DNA of 64,000 nucleotides from JBFLYC01 sp040756735 (GTDB lineage: Bacteria; Bacillota; DSM-16504; Desulfitibacterales; Desulfitibacteraceae), in assembly GCA_040756735.1 (NCBI GenBank), contig JBFLYC010000012.1, positions 35,541-99,540 of the forward strand. Reading direction: 5' to 3'. Of the stretch, positions 44,206-53,324 are shown one piece after another. Position 1 is the stretch's first letter. Each line of letters begins with the position of its first letter. The notes below the pieces were generated by a model that was not told where the DNA came from, searched no databases, and saw only the letters and a program-made list of their open reading frames with translations. Position numbers and translations under genes: made by a program.

Positions 44206-45279
44206 CTAAAACCCTGTATCTTTTACAAAGTATTTATGAAATGCTAAAACCGAGATCTTGGAAGTATCCATTCTAAACTGATTTAATAAAAGTCGTTCAT
44301 CTCCACTAATGGATATTTTCTGAGCATAGTGTCTTTGCAGTAAGGCTAGATTGGACCTTTTTTGCCCCATATAAATAGAAATCTGCCTTATAGGAACATT
44401 AAAGTCAACACTACCCACACTCTCTGCTAGATCATATAATCTTTCAAGCATAATCTGATAGGCTACTTTGTTTAAAACAAGTTCCCCAAAAGCTGGATGG
44501 TATGGACCTGCCACCACAAAATGCTTAGCTAAATCGTCAGAGGGTTGAAGTCCCATCCTAATTACATCGATTGAGCAGTCCTTAAACTCCCTATACATTT
44601 TAGCACATATTTCAATAGAATCTAACAGTGTCATTGGCCTAAAGTTGCCCTTTCCCCACATCTGATGCAGTGGAGTGTCCTTTATAACTATTGTAGGATA
44701 AATTCTTACAAAACTAGGCTTAATTTCTGTAGTTTTTCTAATAGTATCTGCCATGCTTTCCATGGTCTCTCCTGGGAGTCCAGGCATTAATTGAATTCCT
44801 AATTTTAAGCCATGAGTTTTAATAAGTTTGGATGCTTGATATATTGAATAGACTGTGTGACCTCTTCCTGAAAGTTTAAGGACTTGGTCATCAAGTGATT
44901 GTGCTCCTAATTCAATAATACTTACTCCCCAATATTTTAAAAAGCTCAAAATGGAATTATTAATAAAATCAGGTCTTGTTGATATCCTAATGACATCAAC
45001 TAAACCTGACACTAAATAAGGATTTACCATAGATAATAGTTTTTCTTGTTCACTTCGTTTTATGGCTGTAAAACTACCACCATAAAACGCTACTTCTGTC
45101 ACACCATCCCCAGGCTTTTTATTGATGGTTTTTAGATGTGTCTCAATAATATCTTGTATATCTGGAACTCTTTTTGCGCCACTGATTTTCAATTGATCAC
45201 AAAAAACACACTGAAAAGGACAGCCCATGTGGGGAACAAAAATAGGAATAATATACTTTTTCAAATTTCTCACCAACAT
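44206..45279 (-). CDS. Radical SAM protein, Elp3-like without acetyltransferase domain
   Basis: A 357-residue radical SAM protein. CPFQCVFCDQ near residue 20 is the CxxxCxxC cluster motif in the sequence PIFVPHMGCPFQC. VAFYGGSFTAI, IELGAQSLDDQVL and GIQLMPGLPGETMESM are shared with the Elp3/YtqA branch. The GNAT domain of Elp3 is missing. It lies between rnc and smc, a position conserved in many Clostridia. The substrate is unknown; tRNA modification is one possibility. Confidence 0.85.
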   Translation of the reverse strand: MLVRNLKKYIIPIFVPHMGCPFQCVFCDQLKISGAKRVPDIQDIIETHLKTINKKPGDGVTEVAFYGGSFTAIKRSEQEKLLSMVNPYLVSGLVDVIRISTRPDFINNSILSFLKYWGVSIIELGAQSLDDQVLKLSGRGHTVYSIYQASKLIKTHGLKLGIQLMPGLPGETMESMADTIRKTTEIKPSFVRIYPTIVIKDTPLHQMWGKGNFRPMTLLDSIEICAKMYREFKDCSIDVIRMGLQPSDDLAKHFVVAGPYHPAFGELVLNKVAYQIMLERLYDLAESVGSVDFNVPIRQISIYMGQKRSNLALLQRHYAQKISISGDERLLLNQFRMDTSKISVLAFHKYFVKDTGF

Positions 45280-45290
45280 TAATTTACCAC

Positions 45291-45992
45291 TTATTTCTTG
45301 AAAAGGGAATAGGCCTTTTTTGCTGCTGCCTGCTCTGCCTCCTTTTTGCTAAATCCTGAACCTATTGTCAACAATTTACCTTGAAAATATAACCCAGCTT
45401 CAAACTGCTTATGATGGTCTGGTCCGGTTTCTGATATTATGCCATAGGTAACATTATCACCATATAGTTTTTGACATAGTTCCTGTACCATAGTTTTATA
45501 ATCTCTGTGTTCACCGGCTTCAAATCTTTCAATTTCATCCACTAAGTTATTCAACACAAACTGTCTAGCATTTATAATCCCGTTATCCAAATATATGGCG
45601 CCAACTAAGGCTTCAAATGCATCTGCTAGATTTGAATTCCTTTCCCTTCCTCCTGTAAGTTCTTCTCCCTTACCTAATTTTAAATACTCTCCGATTCTTA
45701 ATCTTCTCGCCACAGTTGCCAAAGTTCCCTCGCATACCACAGCAGCCCTCATTTTTGTTAGAACACCTTCTGGTTCTTTAGGAAAAGCATCATATAAATA
45801 ATGACCCACGATCAGTCCTAAAACTGCATCTCCTAAAAACTCTAATCTTTGGTTACTTTCCAAGTCCTTAAGTTTGTTCTCAAAGGCATAAGTAGGATGC
45901 GTGAATGCCATATCTACCAATTTGTGATCTTTAATGGTTATCTGGTTTTCCTTAATAAAGGTGATTAAGTCGTCAACTCGCGTTTTCTTCAT
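45291..45992 (-). CDS. rnc: Ribonuclease III
   Basis: RNase III cleaves double-stranded RNA in rRNA processing. The 233-residue protein has the nuclease signature NQRLEFLGDAVLGLIV with catalytic acids, LADAFEALVGAIYLDNG, and a C-terminal dsRNA-binding domain (YKTMVQELCQKLYGDN, GSGFSKKEAEQAAAKKAYS). It lies nine bases after fabF and upstream of smc, matching the Bacillus order acpP-rnc-smc-ftsY. Confidence 0.97.
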   Translation of the reverse strand: MKKTRVDDLITFIKENQITIKDHKLVDMAFTHPTYAFENKLKDLESNQRLEFLGDAVLGLIVGHYLYDAFPKEPEGVLTKMRAAVVCEGTLATVARRLRIGEYLKLGKGEELTGGRERNSNLADAFEALVGAIYLDNGIINARQFVLNNLVDEIERFEAGEHRDYKTMVQELCQKLYGDNVTYGIISETGPDHHKQFEAGLYFQGKLLTIGSGFSKKEAEQAAAKKAYSLFKK

Positions 45993-46000
45993 AACCTTTC

Positions 46001-47242
46001 CTACCCACTATATTTTTTGACAATTATCGTGGCATTATGCCCTCCAAACCCCAGGGAGTTTGATAAAGCAATTTTTATCTCAGCTTTACGTGCCTGGTTT
46101 GGAACATAATCCAGGTCACATTCAGGATCAGGATAATCCAAATTAATTGTAGGTGGTATCACCCCTTCTTGCATACTTAATATAGTTGCTATTAACTCGA
46201 CTGCACCTGCAGCTCCTAATAAATGTCCTGTCATGGATTTTGTAGAGCTTACAGGAATTTGATAGGCCTTATCACCAAAAACGGTTTTTATAGCAAGTGT
46301 TTCATATTTATCATTTAAATCTGTGGATGTACCATGGGCATTGATATAATCAATATCATGGGGATCAATACCGGCATCCTCTATGGCAAGTTTCATTGCT
46401 CTGACTCCACCCTCTCCACCAGGTGCAGGAGCAGTAATGTGAAATGCATCTGCTGAACACCCATATCCAATAACCTCAGCATAAATTTTAGTTCCTCTGA
46501 GTTTAGCATGCTCTAAAGTTTCAAGGATTAAAATTCCCGCTCCTTCTCCCATAACAAAACCATCTCTTTGAGCATCGAAAGGACGGCTGGCTTTTTGGGG
46601 TTCATGATTTCTTGTTGACATGGCTTTCATGGATGCAAAACCTGCCATGGCCATTGGAGTAATGGCTGCCTCTGTTCCACCTGTTACAACAACATCTGCT
46701 GCACCCCTCTGTAACACCTTAAAAGCCTCGCCAATAGCATTTGTCCCTGAGGCACAGGCTGTCACCACAGTATAATTAATTCCTTTAGCTCCGATGGTGA
46801 TGGAGATATGGCCTGCTGCCATGTTTGCAATCATCATTGGTACAAAAAAGGGACTTACCCTACCAGGTCCTTTGGTGCCTAACAAATTATGCTGTTCTTC
46901 AAAGGTATTTGTGCCCCCTATACCTGTTCCCAAAATAACACCTACTCTGTCACACATCATACTGTCTTTTGCTAGACCAGCATCTTCCATAGCCATAACA
47001 GAAGCAGCTACAGCAAACTGCGTGAATCTGTCCATTCTTTTTGCTTCTTTCTTTTCAATATAATTAGTGGGCTCGAACCCTTTTACTTCCCCTGCTATAG
47101 TAGTTGCCAGCCCTGACGGGTCAAAATGGCTAACAGTGTCTATCCCTGATTTCCCCTTCAGAAGCGAACTCCAAAAAGTATCTTTGCCTATACCAACCGG
47201 GCTAATAACACCAATCCCGGTGATGACAACTCTTTTACTCAT
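46001..47242 (-). CDS. fabF: 3-oxoacyl-ACP synthase II
   Basis: FabF elongates acyl-ACP by condensation with malonyl-ACP. The 413-residue thiolase-fold enzyme has the Cys nucleophile in VVTACASGTNAIGEAF, the first His in INAHGTSTDLNDKYE and the second in KSMTGHLLGAAGAVE. The C-terminal NSLGFGGHNATIIV is typical. It overlaps the FMN oxidoreductase gene upstream by eight bases and is last in the fab operon. Confidence 0.97.
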   Translation of the reverse strand: MSKRVVITGIGVISPVGIGKDTFWSSLLKGKSGIDTVSHFDPSGLATTIAGEVKGFEPTNYIEKKEAKRMDRFTQFAVAASVMAMEDAGLAKDSMMCDRVGVILGTGIGGTNTFEEQHNLLGTKGPGRVSPFFVPMMIANMAAGHISITIGAKGINYTVVTACASGTNAIGEAFKVLQRGAADVVVTGGTEAAITPMAMAGFASMKAMSTRNHEPQKASRPFDAQRDGFVMGEGAGILILETLEHAKLRGTKIYAEVIGYGCSADAFHITAPAPGGEGGVRAMKLAIEDAGIDPHDIDYINAHGTSTDLNDKYETLAIKTVFGDKAYQIPVSSTKSMTGHLLGAAGAVELIATILSMQEGVIPPTINLDYPDPECDLDYVPNQARKAEIKIALSNSLGFGGHNATIIVKKYSG

Positions 47243-48215
47243 ACCCTATCCTCCCGTACTTATTACAAGCCTCTGCAAATTCCACCTTAAATCTGTGGAT
47301 TATTTCTTTTACAGACAAAATCTCTTTCATCCTGTGAACATATCTGCCGGCAAAAACAAGACCACTTTCAACTTTTCCTTCCTGGGCATTTTCTAATGCC
47401 CTTTTCAAACAAAATGTTCTACTGCATCTTTTCAAACAATGAGTACATTCTTCAATTGGTATCTTTTCACCTTGAAGGATCTTTTTTGAAAAAGAGGTTT
47501 TTACTGCCCTGCCTGGTAGACCAACAGGGCTGTCAATAATAACAGAATCCCCTTCCTTGGAAGCTAGGTAGACTTCCTTAAAACCTTTGGAAGCATTAGA
47601 CTCTAAGCTTGCGGCAAATCTGGTAGCTATCTGGACACCCTTTGCCCCAAGGTTCATTAGATTGTATATGTCTTCTCCTGTAGTAATCCCCCCAGCTGCT
47701 ACTACTGGAATATCTACCGCTTTTTTAACTTCAGGGACAAGTTCTTTAACAGACCTATCTGTACCAAGGTGTCCTCCAGCTTCGTATCCTTCCACAACAA
47801 CACCTGCAGCTCCTAGTTTTTCTGATGTCACTGCGAGTCGAGCACTAGAGACAATTGGTACGACAGGGCATCCATAGTCCTTGCCTAACTTAAATACGTC
47901 TTTGGAAAATCCAGCCCCATATATAAAAAGATCTATACCAGCCTCCATGGCTTCTTTTACTAAGGCGGCAAAGTTTGTAACAGCAAACAATACATTGACT
48001 CCTATTTTACCCTTTCCTTGAGCCAGATCCTTAGCTTTAAGAATTTCATCCTTTAACTCTGCAACACTCATCCCTGTCCCAGCGATAATTCCTATACCGC
48101 CCTCTCTGGCAACAGCTGCTGCTAATTGTGCAGTTGAAATTCTGATAGCCATTCCACCTTGTATGATGGGAAGAGAAACACGGAAGTTCCCGATTTCTAG
48201 AGAAGGGAATTCCAT
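47235..48215 (-). CDS. Nitronate monooxygenase/FabK-like FMN oxidoreductase with cysteine-rich tail
   Basis: A 326-residue TIM-barrel flavoprotein of the NMO/FabK superfamily, paralogous to fabK at 50333. IIQGGMAIRISTAQLAAAVA, GIGIIAGTGMSVAELKDEI, VVEGYEAGGHLGTDRSV, VVAAGGITTGEDIYNLM and LGAKGVQIATRF are the FMN-binding and catalytic segments. The C-terminus has CTHCLKRCSRTFC, four cysteines that could bind a metal or iron-sulfur cluster; FabK here lacks them. It lies between acpP and fabF and overlaps fabF. It may be an enoyl-ACP reductase or act on another acyl or nitro substrate; the sequence does not decide. Confidence 0.82.
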   Translation of the reverse strand: MEFPSLEIGNFRVSLPIIQGGMAIRISTAQLAAAVAREGGIGIIAGTGMSVAELKDEILKAKDLAQGKGKIGVNVLFAVTNFAALVKEAMEAGIDLFIYGAGFSKDVFKLGKDYGCPVVPIVSSARLAVTSEKLGAAGVVVEGYEAGGHLGTDRSVKELVPEVKKAVDIPVVAAGGITTGEDIYNLMNLGAKGVQIATRFAASLESNASKGFKEVYLASKEGDSVIIDSPVGLPGRAVKTSFSKKILQGEKIPIEECTHCLKRCSRTFCLKRALENAQEGKVESGLVFAGRYVHRMKEILSVKEIIHRFKVEFAEACNKYGRIGYE

Positions 48216-48312
48216 TTAAATATACCTCCTAGCTTGGTTTAAATTATCAATGCAATACATCCAATAGTTTAATGACTATGATAAGACCACAATTATTATT
48301 AAATAAATGCTA

Positions 48313-48350
48313 ATAAGAGTCCCACAGAAGTCGTCCCATGAGACTCTTAT
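48313..48350 (-). terminator. Hairpin after acpP
   Basis: ATAAGAGTC (48313-48321) and GACTCTTAT (48342-48350) form a nine-pair stem with a loop of about 20 bases, nine bases after the acpP stop. A weak T-tract suggests partial termination, which would raise acpP over the distal genes. Confidence 0.6.
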
Positions 48351-48358
48351 ATGATTAA

Positions 48359-48592
48359 TTAACCAGTTTTACTATTGATATAATCAACCGCTGCACCAAC
48401 TGTAGTTAATTTTTCAGCATCTTCATCAGGAATTTCAATACCGAACTCCTCTTCCAAAGCCATGATAAGCTCAACAATATCCAAAGAATCTGCGTCTAAA
48501 TCTTCAAAAGAAGTTTCGATTGTAATATTATTTTCATCAACATCCAACTGCTCAACTACTATCTTTTTGATTTTCTCTAACACTGATGACAT
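48359..48592 (-). CDS. acpP: Acyl carrier protein
   Basis: ACP carries growing acyl chains on a 4'-phosphopantetheine arm. The 77-residue acidic protein has the attachment serine in DLDADSLDIVELIMALEEE. The frame extends nine codons upstream, but ATG 48592 with a perfect GGAGGTG site gives the usual start MSSVLEKIKKIVVEQL. It follows fabG by 36 bases. Confidence 0.97.
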   Translation of the reverse strand: MSSVLEKIKKIVVEQLDVDENNITIETSFEDLDADSLDIVELIMALEEEFGIEIPDEDAEKLTTVGAAVDYINSKTG

Positions 48593-48628
48593 CGCTTCAC
48601 CTCCTCTCTGAACTGTCAAAAGTTGTCT

Positions 48629-49378
48629 CTATATGGTCAATCCACCGTCAATGCTGATTACTTGACCTGTTATGTAGCTTGCCATTGGTGATGCCAGAAA
48701 GGCAACTAACTCTGCCACATCTTCAGGAGCGCCTAAATAACCAAGGGATATTTGTTTCTTAATCATTTCGACAGTTTCCTGTGGCAATTTTTTAGTCATA
48801 TCTGTTGCTATAAAACCCGGGGCCACACAGTTAACCCTTATGCCCCTGCTACCTACTTCCTTTGCTAGACTTTTGCTAAAACCAATGACGCCTGCTTTTG
48901 AAGCAGCATAATTTGTTTGGCCAGGATTACCAGCAATACCAACAATGGAACTTATATTAATTATGCTTCCTTTTTTAATTTTAATCATTTTATTAATACA
49001 GTGTTTGGTACAATTAAAAACACCTTTTAAATTAATGTCAAGGACTTGATCCCAATCATCTTCTTTCATCCTCATCAATAAGCTATCCCTGGTTATTCCT
49101 GCATTATTTACCAGAATACTTACCGGACCAAGCTCCTCCTCAACTTTTTTAAAAAGGTTTCCTGTTTGCTGGTAGTCTGAAACATCTGCCTCAACAGCAA
49201 CAGCTTTTTTACCCATTTCAGATATATCAGCTACAACCTTCTCGGCATCTTCACGGTTAGAACCATAATTAACATAATTAACAGCAACCATTGCATTATC
49301 CTTAGCAAGCCTCAGGCAAACTGCTCTACCTATGCCCCTTGAACCGCCTGTAACCAAGGCAACTTCTCCGGATAGCAT
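48629..49378 (-). CDS. fabG: 3-oxoacyl-ACP reductase
   Basis: FabG is the NADPH-dependent ketoacyl reductase. The short-chain dehydrogenase motifs are present: ALVTGGSRGIGRAV for NADPH, NNAG in ILVNNAGITRD, catalytic Ser in IINISSIVGIAG and YxxxK in TNYAASKAGVIG. The C-terminus GQVISIDGGLTI is typical of FabG. Its start overlaps the fabD stop. Confidence 0.97.
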   Translation of the reverse strand: MLSGEVALVTGGSRGIGRAVCLRLAKDNAMVAVNYVNYGSNREDAEKVVADISEMGKKAVAVEADVSDYQQTGNLFKKVEEELGPVSILVNNAGITRDSLLMRMKEDDWDQVLDINLKGVFNCTKHCINKMIKIKKGSIINISSIVGIAGNPGQTNYAASKAGVIGFSKSLAKEVGSRGIRVNCVAPGFIATDMTKKLPQETVEMIKKQISLGYLGAPEDVAELVAFLASPMASYITGQVISIDGGLTI

Positions 49379-50316
49379 TAACTAACCTCCTTTATTACTT
49401 TTAATGTGTTTTCTAAAGTCTCTACATTCCCAACGTTAAAGACTTTAATATTTTTATCGATTTTTTTCATCAGGTAGGCTAACACATTAGATGGCCCAAC
49501 TTCAATAAAGGTACTTATTCCTGCATCAATAATTCTTCTCATGGACATATCCCACAATACAGGATTATAAATCTGCATCTTTAAGTTATTCATGATTACC
49601 TGAGGGGCATCAGCTACTTCAGCAGTCAAATTAGCTACAACGGGAAATTTTGGTTTTTTTATGGTAATCTTTTCTAATTCATTGGCATACTTAGCTGCTG
49701 CCGGTTTCATTAAATTTGAATGAAAGGGACCGCTTACATTTAATTGAATAGCTTTCTTTGCTCCCAGTTTAAGAGCCAGAGCAGATGCTTCTTCAACACG
49801 TTCCCTTATCCCTGCAATCACAACTTGTCCTGGGCAGTTATAGTTTACAGCTTCCACAACCCCATTAACCCTTAAGCAAACATCTTCCACTTGTTCAAAA
49901 GACATTCCCAAAATAGCAGCCATGCTCCCTTGCCCTGAAGGAACTGCTTCCTCCATAAGTTTACCCCTTTTTGAAACCAATTTCAGCGCGTCCTCAAAAG
50001 ATAGACTCTCAGATGCAACTAATGCTGAATACTCACCAAGACTATGTCCTGCAGCAAAACTTGGTGTGGGCACTCCCTCAGTTTGCATTAACCTCCAACA
50101 AATTGTGCTTGCAGTTAATAATGCCGGCTGTGTAAATACTGTAGATTTTAGTACTTCTTCTGGGCCTCTAAACATTATTTCACTTATTTTGTAACCTAAT
50201 GTATTATCTGCAATATTTAATATTTCCCGGGCTTCGGCGTATTTGTTGCATAAATCCTCTGCCATCCCAACATATTGGGAACCCTGTCCGGGGAAAATCA
50301 CTGCTATTTCTGCCAT
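49378..50316 (-). CDS. fabD: Malonyl-CoA-ACP transacylase
   Basis: FabD loads malonyl groups onto ACP. IFPGQGSQYVGMAEDL is the N-terminal motif, and AGHSLGEYSALVASESLS holds the catalytic serine (GHSLG). GPFHSNLMKPAA carries the catalytic histidine. An upstream extension of the frame runs into fabK; ATG 50316 behind AAGGAGG gives 312 residues and is clearly the real start. Confidence 0.97.
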   Translation of the reverse strand: MAEIAVIFPGQGSQYVGMAEDLCNKYAEAREILNIADNTLGYKISEIMFRGPEEVLKSTVFTQPALLTASTICWRLMQTEGVPTPSFAAGHSLGEYSALVASESLSFEDALKLVSKRGKLMEEAVPSGQGSMAAILGMSFEQVEDVCLRVNGVVEAVNYNCPGQVVIAGIRERVEEASALALKLGAKKAIQLNVSGPFHSNLMKPAAAKYANELEKITIKKPKFPVVANLTAEVADAPQVIMNNLKMQIYNPVLWDMSMRRIIDAGISTFIEVGPSNVLAYLMKKIDKNIKVFNVGNVETLENTLKVIKEVS

Positions 50317-50332
50317 AAAAACCTCCTTAACA

Positions 50333-51292
50333 TCAAGTATTTCTAATTTGTTTAATACCTTGAAGCTTTGTAAGAGTTTTATAATAACCTTCCACAATTT
50401 CTGTAATAATGTCTTCAGCACTTTTAATGTTGTCAATCATTGCTGATACTTGACCGGCCATAATTGAACCCATTTCCATATCTCCATCAACTGCTGCTGC
50501 CCTTAACTTGCCGGCTCCAAGTTGGTGTAAATCTTCAAAGGCAGCTCCATCTTTAACTCTATTTGCGAATTCTTTGGTTAATTTGTTTTTAATGCACCTA
50601 ACATAATGCCCATCACTACCGGTTAAAACAGTATCTCTATCCTTAGCGCTCAAAATCTTTTGCTTATAGTTATCATGTACAGTACATTCAATGCTGCAAA
50701 TAAAACGAGTTCCCATCTGGATACCCTCAGCCCCTAAGGACATAGCCGCAAGAAACCCCCTGCCATCAGCAATACCACCGGCAGCTATAACTGGAATTTC
50801 TACAGCGTCAACAATCTGAGGGACTAAGGCCATGGTAGTTATTTCACCAACATGACCACCGCATTCCATTCCTTCGGCAATTATACCATCAACACCTTGT
50901 TTTTCTAACCGTTTAGCCAAAGCCACAGAAGCTACCACAGGGAAAACCATGATATTGGCTTTTTTTAAGTGAGGTAAATGTTTGCCTGGATTGCCGGCAC
51001 CTGTTGTTATAACAGGAACTTTTTTGTCTATTACCAATTGAATAATGTCCTCAACATAAGGTGACATATAATACACATTAACACCAAAGGGACTGCTTGT
51101 AAGTTTTCTAGCCTTGTCAATCTCTTTTTCTACTATTTCCGGAGGGGCATTTCCTGCACCAATTATTCCAAGACCACCTGCCTTAGAAACTGCTCCTGCT
51201 AATTCTCCTGTACCAATCCATGCCATCCCACCTTGAAATATGGGATACTTTATTCCAAGAATCTCTGTAATGCGCGTTCTAATAAAAGACAC
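50333..51292 (-). CDS. fabK: Enoyl-ACP reductase II (FMN-dependent)
   Basis: FabK reduces enoyl-ACP in species without FabI. The 319-residue flavoprotein has YPIFQGGMAWIGTGELAGAV, GLGIIGAGNAPPEI, FGVNVYYMSPYVEDI, IIAEGMECGGHVGEITTM, PVIAAGGIADGRG and EGIQMGTRFICSIEC. The GTG at 51292 is embedded in the AAGGAGGTG ribosome site, leaving no spacing. An ATT nine bases later (51283) has an ideal eight-base spacing and would start MRTRITEILG, which matches other FabK N-termini. The true start may therefore be AUU. Confidence 0.94.
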   Translation of the reverse strand: MSFIRTRITEILGIKYPIFQGGMAWIGTGELAGAVSKAGGLGIIGAGNAPPEIVEKEIDKARKLTSSPFGVNVYYMSPYVEDIIQLVIDKKVPVITTGAGNPGKHLPHLKKANIMVFPVVASVALAKRLEKQGVDGIIAEGMECGGHVGEITTMALVPQIVDAVEIPVIAAGGIADGRGFLAAMSLGAEGIQMGTRFICSIECTVHDNYKQKILSAKDRDTVLTGSDGHYVRCIKNKLTKEFANRVKDGAAFEDLHQLGAGKLRAAAVDGDMEMGSIMAGQVSAMIDNIKSAEDIITEIVEGYYKTLTKLQGIKQIRNT

Positions 51293-51317
51293 CTCCTTAT
51301 CATGTACTCAATAATCT

Positions 51318-52307
51318 TTACCATTCCATCAATGTGGCCCCCCAGGTCAAACCAGCCCCAAAGCCTACCATTAATACTTTTTGACCCTGGTGTAATCTTT
51401 TTTCTTCTATGGCATGGTTTAAGGCAACTGGAATAGACGCACTTGACATATTGCCGAATTTGTTAAGGTTTACAATTACCTTTTCAGGAGGTAGATTCAG
51501 CCTTTTCAATGCTGCCTCCACAATCCTCATATTAGCTTGATGGGGTATTAAAAGGTCTATTTCATCCTTGGAGATACCAAGCATTTCTAAAACCTTTAGA
51601 GAAGCATCCCCCATTACCCTTACAGCAAATTTAAAAACCTCATTACCATTCATGTGTATAGTATGCAGTTTCTCTTCCACAGTCTTAAATGACGCAGGCA
51701 TACACGTTCCTCCAGCCGGCTGCTTTAATAAATGGGCGCCCTGTCCATCACTGCCAAGGTAATTAGCTAGTATGCCGGAAGGACCGTTGGTTGCTTCAAG
51801 TACCACCGCTCCAGCGCCATCACCAAACAAAATACAACTAGTCCGATCCTGCCAGTTTACTATTCGAGATAACACTTCTGAGCCTATCACCAATACTTTT
51901 TGATACATGCCCCCCTGAATAAACTGGGTAGCAGCTGCCAAACCATAAATAAACCCTGTACAACCTGCTGAAATGTCAAATGCTGCAGCATTATGTGCGC
52001 CAATTTTTTCTTGAATTATACAGGCTGTGGCAGGCCAAGACATATCTGGAGTAATTGTTGCTACAATTATTAATTCGACTTCCCCACTGGTTATTCCAGC
52101 CATTTTCAAAGCCCTTTGCGCAGCTTCACTGCCAAGGTCGGAACATGAGGTTTTGTCATCAACAATCCTTCTTTCTTCGATTCCAGTTCTAGTCTTTATC
52201 CATTCGTCACTTGTTTCAATAATGCTTTCTAAGTCTTTGTTTGTCACAATCTTTTCGGGAAGAAAAGCCCCAACACCTGTAATTTTTGCTCGCAAAGTAC
52301 CTTTCAT
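51318..52307 (-). CDS. fabH: 3-oxoacyl-ACP synthase III
   Basis: FabH starts chains from acyl-CoA and malonyl-ACP. The catalytic triad is visible: Cys116 in DISAGCTGFIYGLA, His in LIPHQANMRIVEA and Asn in LNKFGNMSSASIPVAL. The C-terminus GFGAGLTWGATLMEW is the conserved end. In low-GC Firmicutes FabH sets the branched-chain versus straight-chain primer. It sits between plsX and fabK. Confidence 0.97.
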   Translation of the reverse strand: MKGTLRAKITGVGAFLPEKIVTNKDLESIIETSDEWIKTRTGIEERRIVDDKTSCSDLGSEAAQRALKMAGITSGEVELIIVATITPDMSWPATACIIQEKIGAHNAAAFDISAGCTGFIYGLAAATQFIQGGMYQKVLVIGSEVLSRIVNWQDRTSCILFGDGAGAVVLEATNGPSGILANYLGSDGQGAHLLKQPAGGTCMPASFKTVEEKLHTIHMNGNEVFKFAVRVMGDASLKVLEMLGISKDEIDLLIPHQANMRIVEAALKRLNLPPEKVIVNLNKFGNMSSASIPVALNHAIEEKRLHQGQKVLMVGFGAGLTWGATLMEW

Positions 52308-52329
52308 CTTCCATGTTTCCCACCTTTTC

Positions 52330-53313
52330 CTAAGCCTCTAATACACTAATAGCCTCTACCAGTCTTGTTTCACTACATTGTACTGCCACCCTAATGGCAT
52401 TACAAATGGCTAATGATTTTGAACTGCCGTGACATATTATACTAATACCCTTAATACCTAAAAGCGGTGCACCCCCATATTCTGAGTAATCAAATTGTTT
52501 TTTTACACCCCTTAAACTTGGAAGTAAAGTCAAAGCACCCATTTTCCTAAAAAAGTTCTTGGATAATTCCTTTTTAAGCATTTGCCCAAAACCATCTATG
52601 ATACCCTCAGCAAACTTTAACAAACAGTTGCCAAGAAAACCATCACACACCATTACATCAGTTACTCCTTTTGGAATGTCTCTCGGTTCAATGTTCCCTG
52701 TAAAATTTAGGTTGCTTGCTTCTAACAGATCGTATGCTTCAAGAGTTAGCTGGTTGCCCTTTGTTTTTTCTGACCCAATGTTGATTAAGCTCACAGATGG
52801 TTCTTTATACCCCAAAATTTTTTCTGCATACAGGCTTCCCATTTGAGCAAACTGCAGCAAGTTTTCGGGTTTAGAGTCGACATTGGCTCCTACATCTAAC
52901 AACACTTTAGGACCATTTAGAGTAGGCATCAAAGTCACTATGGCCGGCCTATGAATTCCTTTTATTCTTCCCATTACCATAATGCTGGCTGCCATTTGTG
53001 CACCTGTACTGCCAGCTGATACCATACCATGAACCTGTTTTTCCTTAACTAACTTAGCTGCCACCACCATAGAGCTATCTCTTTTCTTCCTTACAGCAAT
53101 TGCCGGTGTTTCATCCATTGCAATCACTTCAGTTGTAGGATATAAAGTTATGCCATTATTGCTATTTGGATATTTAGCGAGTTCATCCTTTACTTGTTGT
53201 TCATTACCTACCAATACTACTTCTGCATAACCCTTCTGTGCTGCAAGTACTGCGCCCTTGACAACTTCACTTGGGGCAAAGTCACCCCCCATAGCATCAA
53301 CAGCAATCTTCAA
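52330..53313 (-). CDS. plsX: Phosphate acyltransferase PlsX
   Basis: PlsX makes acyl-phosphate from acyl-ACP for PlsY, linking fatty acid to phospholipid synthesis. The 327-residue protein starts MKIAVDAMGGDFAPSEVVKG. It contains GMVSAGSTGAQMAAS, LLDVGANVDSKPENLLQFA, INIGSEKTKGN and DGFLGNCLLKFAEG, with YSEYGGAPLLGIKG near the C-terminus. It lies 11 bases after fapR, the standard fapR-plsX pairing. Confidence 0.97.
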   Translation of the reverse strand: MKIAVDAMGGDFAPSEVVKGAVLAAQKGYAEVVLVGNEQQVKDELAKYPNSNNGITLYPTTEVIAMDETPAIAVRKKRDSSMVVAAKLVKEKQVHGMVSAGSTGAQMAASIMVMGRIKGIHRPAIVTLMPTLNGPKVLLDVGANVDSKPENLLQFAQMGSLYAEKILGYKEPSVSLINIGSEKTKGNQLTLEAYDLLEASNLNFTGNIEPRDIPKGVTDVMVCDGFLGNCLLKFAEGIIDGFGQMLKKELSKNFFRKMGALTLLPSLRGVKKQFDYSEYGGAPLLGIKGISIICHGSSKSLAICNAIRVAVQCSETRLVEAISVLEA

Positions 53314-53324
53314 GCTTATACCCC

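Noticed and set aside
50317..50436. A 40-residue N-terminal extension of FabD
   Set aside because: It is the 3' end of fabK in another frame; ATG 50316 with AAGGAGG is decisive.
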